A DNA stretch of 12,760 nt. Source: an uncultured Bacilli bacterium (GTDB lineage Bacteria > Bacillota_I > Bacilli_A > RF39 > UBA660). The stretch's first letter is position 1. Every line of letters starts with the position of its first letter. The stretch lies in assembly GCA_947856335.1 (NCBI GenBank), contig CANUCD010000020.1, forward strand, positions 1 through 12,760. The letters run 5' to 3'. The position numbers and the translations under genes are program-made. The notes below the pieces were generated by a model, which ran no database searches, was not told the DNA's origin, and saw only the letters and a program-made list of their open reading frames with translations. Of the stretch, positions 1 to 6,659 are shown in pieces.

Positions 1-2
1 AG

Positions 3-305
3 TTATGTCCAGTAGGAGCAAATGCGTGTAATACAATACTTACAAATAAAACAATAGATACGAGAACAGATTTTAGTACAACTGTAACAAGTGATACAAC
101 AGGAACAATCTATTATGCAGATACAAGTAAAGGAAGAACATATTACTTTGCAGGAAACCCAACAGATAACTGGGTAAAGTTTGGGGGATTCTATTGGCGA
201 ATCATCCGAATCAATGAAGATGGAACATTAAGACTAATTTATCAAGGAACAAGTGCAAATGCAACAGGCACAGGTACTAGTACTGATCCTTACGTTGTTA
301 TTTAA
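3..305 (+). CDS. 3' end of a surface-type protein, apparently truncated
   Basis: The frame is open from the left edge (first full codon at 3) to TAA at 303-305, about 100 residues, with its start outside the window. It begins LCPVGANACNTI, runs through a Thr/Ser-rich stretch, then TIYYADTSKGRTYYFAG, NWVKFGGFYWRIIRIN and EDGTLRLIYQGTSA, and ends TDPYVVI. No catalytic motif or membrane segment is visible. From memory, the YYFAG...WRIIRIN...DGT..LIY pattern occurs in large families of putative surface or secreted proteins in uncultured gut Bacillota, where the chain usually continues well past this point. The stop here may therefore mark a shortened or remnant copy. Thr/Ser/Gly content is much higher than in the Lys/Ile/Asn-rich genes next to it. 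The function is not recognised. Confidence 0.6.
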   Translation, partial: LCPVGANACNTILTNKTIDTRTDFSTTVTSDTTGTIYYADTSKGRTYYFAGNPTDNWVKFGGFYWRIIRINEDGTLRLIYQGTSANATGTGTSTDPYVVI

Positions 306-307
306 TT

Positions 308-336
308 AACTGTGATATTTACACAGTTTTTCTTTT
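308..336 (+). terminator. Rho-independent terminator after the truncated surface-type gene
   Basis: AACTGTG (308-314) pairs perfectly with CACAGTT (322-328) around the 7-base loop ATATTTA. It is followed by a T-rich tail to 336. It lies 3 bases after the TAA of the upstream gene. Its loop and 3' arm also contain the -35 of the recO promoter. Confidence 0.75.
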
Positions 337-346
337 GGTTTATAAT
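318..346 (+). promoter_or_regulatory. Sigma-A-type promoter for recO
   Basis: TTTACA (318-323), a 17-bp spacer and a perfect TATAAT (341-346) give a near-consensus housekeeping promoter. Transcription would start near 353, only about 14 bases before the recO ATG, leaving a very short leader. The -35 lies inside the preceding terminator hairpin. Confidence 0.7.
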
Positions 347-366
347 ATATTCATTGGGATGATTAT

Positions 367-1086
367 ATGTTAAAAGAAATAGAAGGAATCATTATTAAAG
401 AAATACCTTATGGAGAAACATCTAAGATTATTCATGTATATACAATAGATGGTGTTATTTCTATTATGTGTAAAGGTGCTAAAAGTATAAAAAGTCCATT
501 TAGAGCAACAACTCTAAAATTCACTTATGGAAAGTTTTATATATATTATAAAGAAAACAAATTATCTACTTTATATAGCATAGATATTATTCATTCATTA
601 AGCAAAATTAAAAACGATATTACTTTACTTAGTTATCTAAATTATATAACAGAACTTACTACTCAAGTATTAAAACAAACAACAAATAATTTATATACAG
701 ATTATATAGAAACAATATTAAAAATAGATAAAGGTTTAGATCCTCTTGTTTTAACAAATATATTAGAAATAAAATATTTAGATTATTTAGGTGTAGGACT
801 TAACTTGGATTCTTGTGTTTTGTGTGGTACTAAGGCAGATATTATAACGATTGATGGAGATAGAGGAGGATATATTTGCACAAAATGTTATCAAAATGAA
901 ATCATCGTTGACAAAAAAACAATTCAGATGCTTAGAATGTATTATTATGTAGATATTAAAAGTATTAGCAAATTAAAAATTAGTGATAAAGTAAAAAATG
1001 AAATCAATTATTTTTTAAATACATACTATGATAGATATACAGGTTTATATTTAAAAAGTAAAGATTTTTTAAAAAAATTACTTTAA
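367..1086 (+). CDS. recO: DNA repair protein RecO
   Basis: RecO works with RecR (and RecF) to load RecA on single-stranded DNA coated with SSB during recombinational repair, and it anneals complementary strands. The 239-residue length fits the family. The N-terminus (EGIIIKEIPYGETSKIIHVYT, about residues 5-26) is the typical start of the RecO OB fold. The middle is helical. A Cys4 zinc site, C150-x2-C153 and C171-x2-C174, is the usual C-terminal zinc finger. The ATG at 367 follows a weak ribosome site (GGGATG near 356-361) in a short leader from the promoter at 318-346. No other gene follows closely, so it is probably monocistronic. The usual neighbours era and glyQS are not seen here. Confidence 0.93.
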   Translation: MLKEIEGIIIKEIPYGETSKIIHVYTIDGVISIMCKGAKSIKSPFRATTLKFTYGKFYIYYKENKLSTLYSIDIIHSLSKIKNDITLLSYLNYITELTTQVLKQTTNNLYTDYIETILKIDKGLDPLVLTNILEIKYLDYLGVGLNLDSCVLCGTKADIITIDGDRGGYICTKCYQNEIIVDKKTIQMLRMYYYVDIKSISKLKISDKVKNEINYFLNTYYDRYTGLYLKSKDFLKKLL

Positions 1087-1150
1087 GTATTTATTGTAAA
1101 TAAATTGTAAATTGTATTTAATAAAAAAATAATATAAAATAAATATGTAA

Positions 1151-1255
1151 GTGTTATCCACTTTGGATAACGCCTACTTGTTTTTGGGTAGACGCTATGC
1201 TCTTAGGCTAGCGTCTTTTCTTCTACAATGCTTTTAGTAAAACTAAAACAAGTAG
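1151..1255 (+). other. Structured intergenic element: three adjacent hairpins with an alternative long-range pairing
   Basis: The recO-amidase gap (1087-1511) has no ordinary gene but is strongly structured. Hairpin 1 pairs 1151-1160 with 1164-1173 (ten pairs, one G-T; core GTTATCC/GGATAAC). Hairpin 2 pairs CTAC at 1174-1177 with GTAG at 1188-1191. Hairpin 3 pairs GACGCTA (1191-1197) perfectly with TAGCGTC (1209-1215). A competing pairing joins CTACTTGTTTT (1174-1184) to AAAACAAGTAG (1245-1255), enclosing hairpin 3; TTTTAG (1232-1237) and CTAAAA (1243-1248) form another stem. This suggests a small RNA, a complex recO 3' end or an antisense partner of the - strand element at 1223-1313. I recognise no known riboswitch or RNA family. 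The promoter evidence upstream is weak (TATAAA at 1133-1138, no good -35). Confidence 0.4.
1191..1219 (+). terminator. Intrinsic terminator, GC-rich hairpin plus T-run
   Basis: A perfect 7-bp stem GACGCTA/TAGCGTC (1191-1197, 1209-1215), with possible inner G-C pairs, is followed by TTTT and a further pyrimidine-rich stretch. It most likely ends transcription coming from recO or from a small RNA made of the preceding hairpins. Confidence 0.55.
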
Positions 1256-1313
1256 AATTATTATAATGAATAAGTACTTTTTTTCCTCGTCCAATAGATC
1301 ACCTGTCTTTCAT
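1223..1313 (-). other. Candidate tiny hydrophobic peptide locus, apparently one base out of frame
   Basis: On the - strand an ATG (1313-1311) sits 5 bases after AGGGGG (1324-1319), a strong ribosome-site-like sequence, but reads only MKDR before TGA (1301-1299). In the adjacent frame a TTG (1294-1292), preceded by AGGTGA, opens 23 residues: a charged start (MDEEKKYLF), an unbroken I/L/V segment and the end LLKAL, stopping at TAG (1225-1223). Removing one base near codon 3 would join the ATG to this frame as a 29-residue membrane peptide. Short basic/acidic-plus-hydrophobic peptides opposite a structured RNA recall type I toxins, but no homology to a named toxin is visible. It could be a degraded gene, a coupled leader plus peptide, or chance in AT-rich DNA. 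The - strand TATAAT at 1411-1406 has no good -35. Confidence 0.2.
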
Positions 1314-1323
1314 TAAAACCCCC

Positions 1324-1351
1324 TGATTAAATCAAGCAGTTTAAACTACTT
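1324..1351. repeat. Two adjoining palindromes
   Basis: TGATTAAATCA (1324-1334) is a perfect odd palindrome. It shares its last base with the 18-base near-palindrome AAGCAGTTTAAACTACTT (1334-1351; eight of nine pairs match). They lie just upstream of the candidate - strand ribosome site and may be operator half-sites or 5' leader structure. No regulator can be named. Confidence 0.35.
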
Positions 1352-1431
1352 ACAAATGAAGCAGGCGCTACCAAAGCAAGATAACAATTATCTATTATGA
1401 AGTATATTATATTAAAAATCAAGTCTAACAG

Positions 1432-1448
1432 TTCGACATAATTCGACA
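1432..1448. repeat. Direct repeat TTCGACA x2, one helical turn apart
   Basis: TTCGACA at 1432-1438 and again at 1442-1448 gives an exact 10-bp period. It lies about 65-80 bases upstream of the amidase start and close to the - strand TATAAT at 1411-1406. The spacing suits a regulator binding to one DNA face. It does not match the Bacillus LexA box, which is an inverted repeat. Confidence 0.35.
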
Positions 1449-1466
1449 CGTTTACTTGTTTTTTTA

Positions 1467-1495
1467 TTTTCAAATATATCAATATCGTATATAAT
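1467..1495 (+). promoter_or_regulatory. Possible promoter for the amidase gene
   Basis: TTTTCA (1467-1472), 17 bp and a perfect TATAAT (1490-1495). Transcription from this site would begin near 1502, at the edge of the GAGG ribosome site (1502-1505), giving an almost leaderless message. A weaker pair slightly upstream, TTTACT (1451-1456), 18 bp and TATATC (1475-1480), would give a normal leader. The sequence alone does not decide between them. Confidence 0.35.
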
Positions 1496-1511
1496 ATAGT
1501 TGAGGCTAATT

Positions 1512-3344
1512 ATGAAAAAATTAAGAATATTATTTATTTTATGTTTATTTTATCCTATAAGCGTTTTTGCATATACTAATTCAGTTGTTGATATTACCAA
1601 AATGAGCATTACAGATTTAAGTGAAGCATTAGATAAAGGCTATTTAACTAGTGAATTGTTAGTAACTCTTTATTTAGAGCGAATAAATGCTTATAACGAT
1701 GAATTTAATGCTATAGAACAAATAAATACCCAAGCTTTAGAAGAAGCCAAAAAATTAGACAAAGAAAGAAGCGAGGGTCACATTAGAAGTAAATTGCACG
1801 GAATTCCTATTGTTGTAAAAGCTAATATTGATGTTCAAGGACTAAGTACTACAGCATCTGCTAAAGCTTTAAGTGATAATAAACCCTTAGATGATGCCCT
1901 AGTTGTTCAAAAATTAAAAGATGCCGGAGCAATTATTCTTGGTAATACGAATATGAGTGAGTTCGCTTTTGCAGCAGGTAATTCTAAAAGTAGTTATGGT
2001 ACAGTAAAAAATGCTTTTAATACGAAGTATACACCATATGGTTCAAGTGGAGGTAGTGCTGTTGCAGTTGCTTTATCTTTTGCTGCAGCTGCTCTTGGCA
2101 CAGATACGAATGCCTCAGTAAGACTACCAGCAAGTGGGGCAGGATTAGTAGGTTTAAGACCAACATTTGGACTAAATAGCACAGATGGAGTCATACCTTA
2201 TGACATAACAAGAGATACAGTAGGAATATTAACTAAAACTGTAGAAGATAATGCTCTTATTCTAAGTATAATAAATGAAGATGATAAAGAATATCAAACA
2301 AATCTAGATTCTCTTAAAGGTATAAAAATAGGGGTCGTAGAAAGTTATGTAAAGGGTGGAAGTAGTAGTATTCGTATAAATCAAAAAACTGATGAAGATA
2401 TTTATAACCTAACTAAAGAAAAAATAAAACTATTAGAAGATGCTGGTGCAAAGATAGTCTACATCGATGAATTAGTTGATGAATACTACTATAATATTGC
2501 TACAAGCACTATGAGTGGAGATTCATTTTGTGATGGTTTTAATGAATATATCAAAGGAACAACTGGTTTGGTTAGAAGTTTCCAGTCTCTTACTAAAACG
2601 CCCGGTAGAATTTATAGTTTAACAGGCTATTTATCAGGATGTCATGATAACTGGCTCTATGATAAATCTATAGTTGATAATAAAAAACAAATTTTTAAAA
2701 ATCACATTGATGAAGTATTTACTTCTTATGATATTGATTTATTAGTGTATCCAACGCTAAAAAACAAAGTATTCACTCTAAATAGTGGCAGTGGAGCAAC
2801 TGCTCCAGGAAGTTTTCTGGGAAGTGTTATTGGCTATCCATCACTTACTGTACCCATGGGATATATTGAAGATTTTCCCTATGGATTAGAATTTTTTAGC
2901 TATCAAAATAGTGAAGAAACATTATATCAAGTAGCAAGCGTTTTTGAATCCGTTAATAACCTTGAATTAACTAATTCTCCACTTGCTCCCTCTTTATATG
3001 AAGTTCCTAATTATATATCAAAACTTACTAATTATTATGAACAAGAAAATAATAGTTTAACAGCCAAAACCAAAGAATATTTTATGTATTTTTCAGACCG
3101 TACTGAAGAAGAAAATGAATCTCTTGCTTACAGTTTAACAAAAGAATATGAAAATTTATCCCTAGAAAAAGAAAAAGAACCGTATTCACTATTAAGCATC
3201 TTATCAACCATTTTACTTATTGTTATATTTGCAGGTACTTTAGTATTTATTATTATTTCTTATATATTGATTAAAAAAATAAAAATAATTTATCAAAAAC
3301 TAATAAATAAAGATAGCAAAATAAAGAAAAGTTTGTTAAAATAA
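1512..3344 (+). CDS. Secreted, membrane-anchored amidase-signature hydrolase
   Basis: This enzyme should hydrolyse an amide (C-N) bond outside the cell; its substrate cannot be told from sequence. The chosen ATG at 1512 follows GAGG at 1502-1505 and gives a clean signal peptide (MKKLRILF..., hydrophobic to about residue 20, VFA/YT cleavage). A TTG four codons earlier would swallow the ribosome site. The Ser-cisSer-Lys triad of the family is visible: K103 in IPIVVKANID, S178 in PYGSSGGS, and nucleophile S202 in GTDTNASVRLPA, with the usual 24-residue Ser-Ser spacing. Where most members have GG before the nucleophile, this one has NA. After the catalytic domain (to about 510), a charged linker leads to a hydrophobic helix (about 558-587) and a Lys-rich tail, so the protein is probably held on the outer face of the membrane. 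At 610 residues it exceeds the usual 450-500 because of this tail. It is probably cotranscribed with the next gene, 20 bases on. Confidence 0.85.
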   Translation: MKKLRILFILCLFYPISVFAYTNSVVDITKMSITDLSEALDKGYLTSELLVTLYLERINAYNDEFNAIEQINTQALEEAKKLDKERSEGHIRSKLHGIPIVVKANIDVQGLSTTASAKALSDNKPLDDALVVQKLKDAGAIILGNTNMSEFAFAAGNSKSSYGTVKNAFNTKYTPYGSSGGSAVAVALSFAAAALGTDTNASVRLPASGAGLVGLRPTFGLNSTDGVIPYDITRDTVGILTKTVEDNALILSIINEDDKEYQTNLDSLKGIKIGVVESYVKGGSSSIRINQKTDEDIYNLTKEKIKLLEDAGAKIVYIDELVDEYYYNIATSTMSGDSFCDGFNEYIKGTTGLVRSFQSLTKTPGRIYSLTGYLSGCHDNWLYDKSIVDNKKQIFKNHIDEVFTSYDIDLLVYPTLKNKVFTLNSGSGATAPGSFLGSVIGYPSLTVPMGYIEDFPYGLEFFSYQNSEETLYQVASVFESVNNLELTNSPLAPSLYEVPNYISKLTNYYEQENNSLTAKTKEYFMYFSDRTEEENESLAYSLTKEYENLSLEKEKEPYSLLSILSTILLIVIFAGTLVFIIISYILIKKIKIIYQKLINKDSKIKKSLLK

Positions 3345-3364
3345 TAATAGAAAAAGGAGTATTG

Positions 3365-4726
3365 ATGATGAAAGAAGAAAAAAGCCCAAAACAAAATGTA
3401 AATATAGAAGATATTCTACCTAAGAAAAACACTAAAAAAAGAATTATTATTATGGTACTTATGGTAATTGCCATAGGAATAGGTCTTTACTTTGGTTATC
3501 GTGAAATAACTTTAAATCCATTTAATGTATATAAAAGAGCAATCAATGAAACTTATGATTTAGCAAGTAATTATGTTTTAGAAAACTTTAAAGATATCAT
3601 AGATATTGACTTAGCAAAAGACCCATTCAATATAAAAACATCATTTAAACTAGATACAAATATGGAAGAATTAAGCATATTAAAAGATTATGACTATACC
3701 ATTGCCATAGGAACTGATGCTAAAAAAGAGCAATTAGATATGTCTTTAGAGATGAATAAAGGAAATGAAAATGCATTAGACTTATTATTTGCCTTTTTAA
3801 ATAATCGTGTTTATTTAAAAAGTGAATCTTTATATCCTGAAATTTTAGATTTAGGCGAAGTAGAACTTGATTTTGATTCCCTACAACTTGATAATAGCTT
3901 TTATGATTATGAAGATTTATTAGTAGTATTAAATGAAACTAAACCTATTTTAGTTAATACCATAAAAAAAGATAATCTTTCTTTAGATAATGAAGAAATT
4001 ACTGTTAATGATAAAAAAATAAAAGCCAAAAAATTTACATATGAATTAAAAAAAGAAGAAATAAAAGAATCTATAGAATATATTAGAAATGAATTTTTAA
4101 ATAATTATGAATTATTAGAAGCTCTATCTCATATTACTGGTCTTACTATAAATGAACTAGAAGAAGCTTTAAAAGAAGAAACAAATGCATCTTATGAAAA
4201 TATGCTTATAAATTTATATACAAATGGTGGTACTAAAGTTATCGCTGGTAATATAAAAGTAAATGATGAAGAAATTATTCGTTTTACAAATGATGAAGAA
4301 ATATTTAATTTAGAGCTTATTGATGATTTTGCTAGTATTAGTATTGTATATGAAAATAATACTTTAGAGTGTATATATGAAGAACTTAATACTATATTAT
4401 TTACGACTGTTATAAAACAAACAGATGATTCAGAACAAATAAGTATTACAGTTAATGATGATACTAAAATATATAAAATAGATATAAAATTAAGTAATAT
4501 GAAAACAACTAAGGATACTTTATCTTTAGATTATACTCTAGATTATAATATGAATGATGAAGTAACACTAAAGTTAGATGGTACTTTAGAAATAACAAAA
4601 GAAGAATTAACCGATATTTCTTCATCAACTAATTTAGATGATTTAACCGAAGAAGAATTACAATTATTTTATGAAAACTTTATGAGTATTTTAGATAAAT
4701 TTAATTTAACTGATTATTTAATATAA
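3365..4726 (+). CDS. Unrecognised single-pass membrane protein with large extracytoplasmic domain
   Basis: I do not recognise this family. The ATG at 3365 lies 5 bases after AGGAG (3355-3359); a second ATG at 3368 is equally possible, and a TTG at 3362 is too close to the ribosome site. The cytoplasmic start is Lys/Glu-rich (residues 1-26), followed by a membrane helix (about 27-44, RIIIMVLMVIAIGIGLYF). The remaining ~400 residues are acidic and rich in alternating polar and hydrophobic residues, as in beta-sheet proteins. There are segments such as FNIKTSFKLDTNM, YDYTIAIGTDAKKEQLDMS and NNRVYLKSESLYPEILDLG, a helical middle (about 210-270), then more strands. It has no cysteine pair, catalytic motif or sortase signal. 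The strand pattern is reminiscent of LolA/LppX-like lipoprotein domains, but this is only an impression. Its position directly after the anchored amidase suggests an envelope partner. Confidence 0.75.
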   Translation: MMKEEKSPKQNVNIEDILPKKNTKKRIIIMVLMVIAIGIGLYFGYREITLNPFNVYKRAINETYDLASNYVLENFKDIIDIDLAKDPFNIKTSFKLDTNMEELSILKDYDYTIAIGTDAKKEQLDMSLEMNKGNENALDLLFAFLNNRVYLKSESLYPEILDLGEVELDFDSLQLDNSFYDYEDLLVVLNETKPILVNTIKKDNLSLDNEEITVNDKKIKAKKFTYELKKEEIKESIEYIRNEFLNNYELLEALSHITGLTINELEEALKEETNASYENMLINLYTNGGTKVIAGNIKVNDEEIIRFTNDEEIFNLELIDDFASISIVYENNTLECIYEELNTILFTTVIKQTDDSEQISITVNDDTKIYKIDIKLSNMKTTKDTLSLDYTLDYNMNDEVTLKLDGTLEITKEELTDISSSTNLDDLTEEELQLFYENFMSILDKFNLTDYLI

Positions 4727-4748
4727 ATCCTTTTTAGGATTTATTTTT
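4723..4748 (+). terminator. Weak intrinsic terminator overlapping the stop codon
   Basis: ATAAATCC (4723-4730) pairs with GGATTTAT (4737-4744) around a 6-base loop, followed by TTTT. The stem contains the gene's TAA (4724-4726) and only two G-C pairs. Termination is probably partial, because dgt starts 18 bases later with no room for its own promoter in between. Confidence 0.6.
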
Positions 4749-4765
4749 ACTACAAAGGAGATTTT

Positions 4766-5911
4766 ATGAAAGAAGAAATATATTTAAAAATGCAACACCA
4801 TAATGAACATCTAAGTAAGTATGCTTGTAAAGATATAGAAGCAATTTATTTAAAAGAAAATGAAAATGATATTAGAACCCCTTACTTTAGAGATATTGAC
4901 CGTATCATTTATTCACTAGCTTTTATTCGTTATCAAGATAAAACCCAAGTTTTTTCTAATACTAGTCATGATCATGTAGCAAGAAGAATGATACACGTTC
5001 AATTTGTAAGTAAAATAGCTAGAACAATAGGTAGAGCCTTAGGACTTAATGAAGATTTAATTGAAGCTGCCTCTTTAGGTCATGATCTTGGTCATACTCC
5101 TTTTGGACATTTAGGAGAAACTTTCTTAAATGAATTAAGCTTGGAGCATCAAGAAGGCTTTTTTAATCATAACATTGAAAGTATTCGTAATTTAATGTTT
5201 TTAGAAAATTACGGAAAAGGATTAAATATTACAATACAAGTATTAGATGCGATTATGTGTCATAATGGTGAATTTTTACTAGGTAAATATTATCCTAAGA
5301 AGAAAAGTAAAGAAGACTTTTTAGAAGAATACGAAAAAAGTTATCAAGATAAAAACATTTTAGTTCACTTAAGACCTATGACACTAGAGGGATGTGTAGT
5401 AAGAATAAGTGATTTAATTGCCTACCTTGGAAGAGATATAGATGATGCAGTTCGTCTAAATATATTAAAAAGGGAAGAAATACCAAAAGAAATAACGAGT
5501 ATTTTAGGTTCTACTACTAAAGAAATAGTAAACACTTGTATATTAGATATTATCAAAAATAGTTTTAATCATAATTATATAGAATTAAGTGATGAAGTTT
5601 ATAATGCAATTTTAAAACTAAAAAAATTTAACTATGAACATATATATAATAAAGCTATGAGTAAAGAAGAAAAAAATGAGTTAAAAAACGAATTTAGAAT
5701 ATTATTTGATACTTATTTAGAAGATTTAAAAACAAATAACTCAAACTCACCACTTATCTATTCTTATTTAAAAAATATGAGTCCAGATTATCAAAAAAAG
5801 TATCGAAACGAAAGAATTGTCATAGATTATATTGCAGGTATGACAGATGATTTCTTCTTAAGAGAAGTAAATAGAATAAAGGAAAATAAAGATGAAAATA
5901 TTAAAGTATAA
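4766..5911 (+). CDS. dgt: HD-domain deoxynucleoside triphosphate triphosphohydrolase (dGTPase-like)
   Basis: This family removes triphosphate from dNTPs (dNTP to deoxynucleoside plus PPPi) and tunes the DNA precursor pool in the cytoplasm. The 381 residues carry the family motifs in order: RTPYFRDIDRIIYSLAF and KTQVF (about 37-63), the metal ligand His77 in RRMIHVQF, the HD pair H106-D107 in GHDLGHTPFGH, the FNHNIES segment (133-139), CHNGE (165-169) and the last ligand D216 in VRISDLIAYLGRDIDDAV. Active-site residues appear intact. The ATG follows AAAGGAG (4754-4760) with ideal spacing. Its end overlaps recX by 20 bases, so the two are translationally coupled. Substrate preference among dNTPs cannot be predicted; a related YfbR/SAMHD-like activity is possible. 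Transcription probably comes by readthrough of the weak terminator or from a promoter within the preceding gene. Confidence 0.88.
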   Translation: MKEEIYLKMQHHNEHLSKYACKDIEAIYLKENENDIRTPYFRDIDRIIYSLAFIRYQDKTQVFSNTSHDHVARRMIHVQFVSKIARTIGRALGLNEDLIEAASLGHDLGHTPFGHLGETFLNELSLEHQEGFFNHNIESIRNLMFLENYGKGLNITIQVLDAIMCHNGEFLLGKYYPKKKSKEDFLEEYEKSYQDKNILVHLRPMTLEGCVVRISDLIAYLGRDIDDAVRLNILKREEIPKEITSILGSTTKEIVNTCILDIIKNSFNHNYIELSDEVYNAILKLKKFNYEHIYNKAMSKEEKNELKNEFRILFDTYLEDLKTNNSNSPLIYSYLKNMSPDYQKKYRNERIVIDYIAGMTDDFFLREVNRIKENKDENIKV

Positions 5912-6659
5912 AAAAGGAAATAAAAACGAATATATTATTACTACTGATGATAAAGAATATGAATTATATGATGATCTAATTATTAAGTATGAATTATTAC
6001 TAAAAAAAGAGATATCTAATAAAGAAATGGATAAAATATTAAAAGAACAAGAAGTTTTAAAAGCGTATTTTGTGGGCTTAAAAGCAATATCTATTAAACT
6101 TAGAACAACAAAGGAATTAAAGCTTTTATTAAAGAAAAAAGGTTTTCATGAAGAAGAAATTACTTATGCTTTAACAAGACTAGAAAAAGAAGGGTATTTT
6201 AATCATACACTTTATATATCTTCTTATATTCACGATACTTTATTACTAAAAGTAGAAGGTGAAGAAAAAATAAGAAATGATTTAGAAAAATTAGGATTTA
6301 GAAAAGAAGAAATAGATAATGAACTATCAAAAATAGATTCAAACATATATCAAGAAAAAATAAAAAAATATATTGATAAAAAGTTAAAAGCTAATAAAAA
6401 AAGTGCTCAAGAATTTAAAAGAAAGCAACTTATAGATTTACTTCATAAAGGCTTTTTAAAACATGATATTGAAGAATATCTAAATCAATTAAATATAACT
6501 GATAATGAAGAAGAAATAAAAAGAATAATATCTAGATTATATTCTAAGTATATAAAAAAATTTGATAGAACTACTACGATTATGAAAATAAGAAATTATT
6601 TATATACTAAAGGGTATAATGTAAATATTGAAGAGTATTTAAAAAAGGACTTTTATTAA
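5892..6659 (+). CDS. recX: Recombination regulator RecX
   Basis: RecX binds RecA filaments and modulates their assembly and strand exchange. The 255 residues match the long Firmicutes form rather than the ~160-residue E. coli protein. An N-terminal region (about 1-55, ILKYKKGNKNEYIITTDDKEYEL) precedes repeated three-helix units. Hallmarks are LRTTKELKLLLKKKGFHEEEITYALTRLEKEGYFN (about 70-104, the R-T/S-x-x-E-L...L...G.....I...L..L...G..D pattern), followed by similar units with KLGFRKEEID and LHKGFLKHDIEEYL. The start codon lies inside the end of dgt, 8 bases after AAAGGA (5878-5883). The gene ends against the convergent prsA, sharing the hairpin at 6643-6667. With recO in the same window, it is the second RecA-pathway gene. 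Confidence 0.85.
   Translation: MKILKYKKGNKNEYIITTDDKEYELYDDLIIKYELLLKKEISNKEMDKILKEQEVLKAYFVGLKAISIKLRTTKELKLLLKKKGFHEEEITYALTRLEKEGYFNHTLYISSYIHDTLLLKVEGEEKIRNDLEKLGFRKEEIDNELSKIDSNIYQEKIKKYIDKKLKANKKSAQEFKRKQLIDLLHKGFLKHDIEEYLNQLNITDNEEEIKRIISRLYSKYIKKFDRTTTIMKIRNYLYTKGYNVNIEEYLKKDFY

Noticed and set aside
1153..1171. DnaA-box-like TTATCCAC sequences suggesting a replication origin
   Set aside because: Only two imperfect, inverted matches exist, explained by one hairpin; there is no dnaA, dnaN or box cluster nearby.
1500..1511. TTG start of the amidase four codons before the ATG
   Set aside because: It would place GAGG inside the coding region with no ribosome site of its own, and it spoils the signal peptide; ATG 1512 is better.
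1087..1511. Known riboswitch (preQ1, guanidine, glutamine, c-di-GMP types) ahead of the amidase
   Set aside because: None of the conserved core motifs I know for these classes could be found on either strand.
1994..2194. Minus-strand frame of 66 residues within the amidase
   Set aside because: It is a shadow of the conserved amidase-signature region on the + strand with no ribosome site.
3271..3474. Minus-strand frame of 67 hydrophobic residues
   Set aside because: It is the antisense of a Lys/Ile-rich tail and a membrane helix, which automatically gives Phe/Ile-rich frames.
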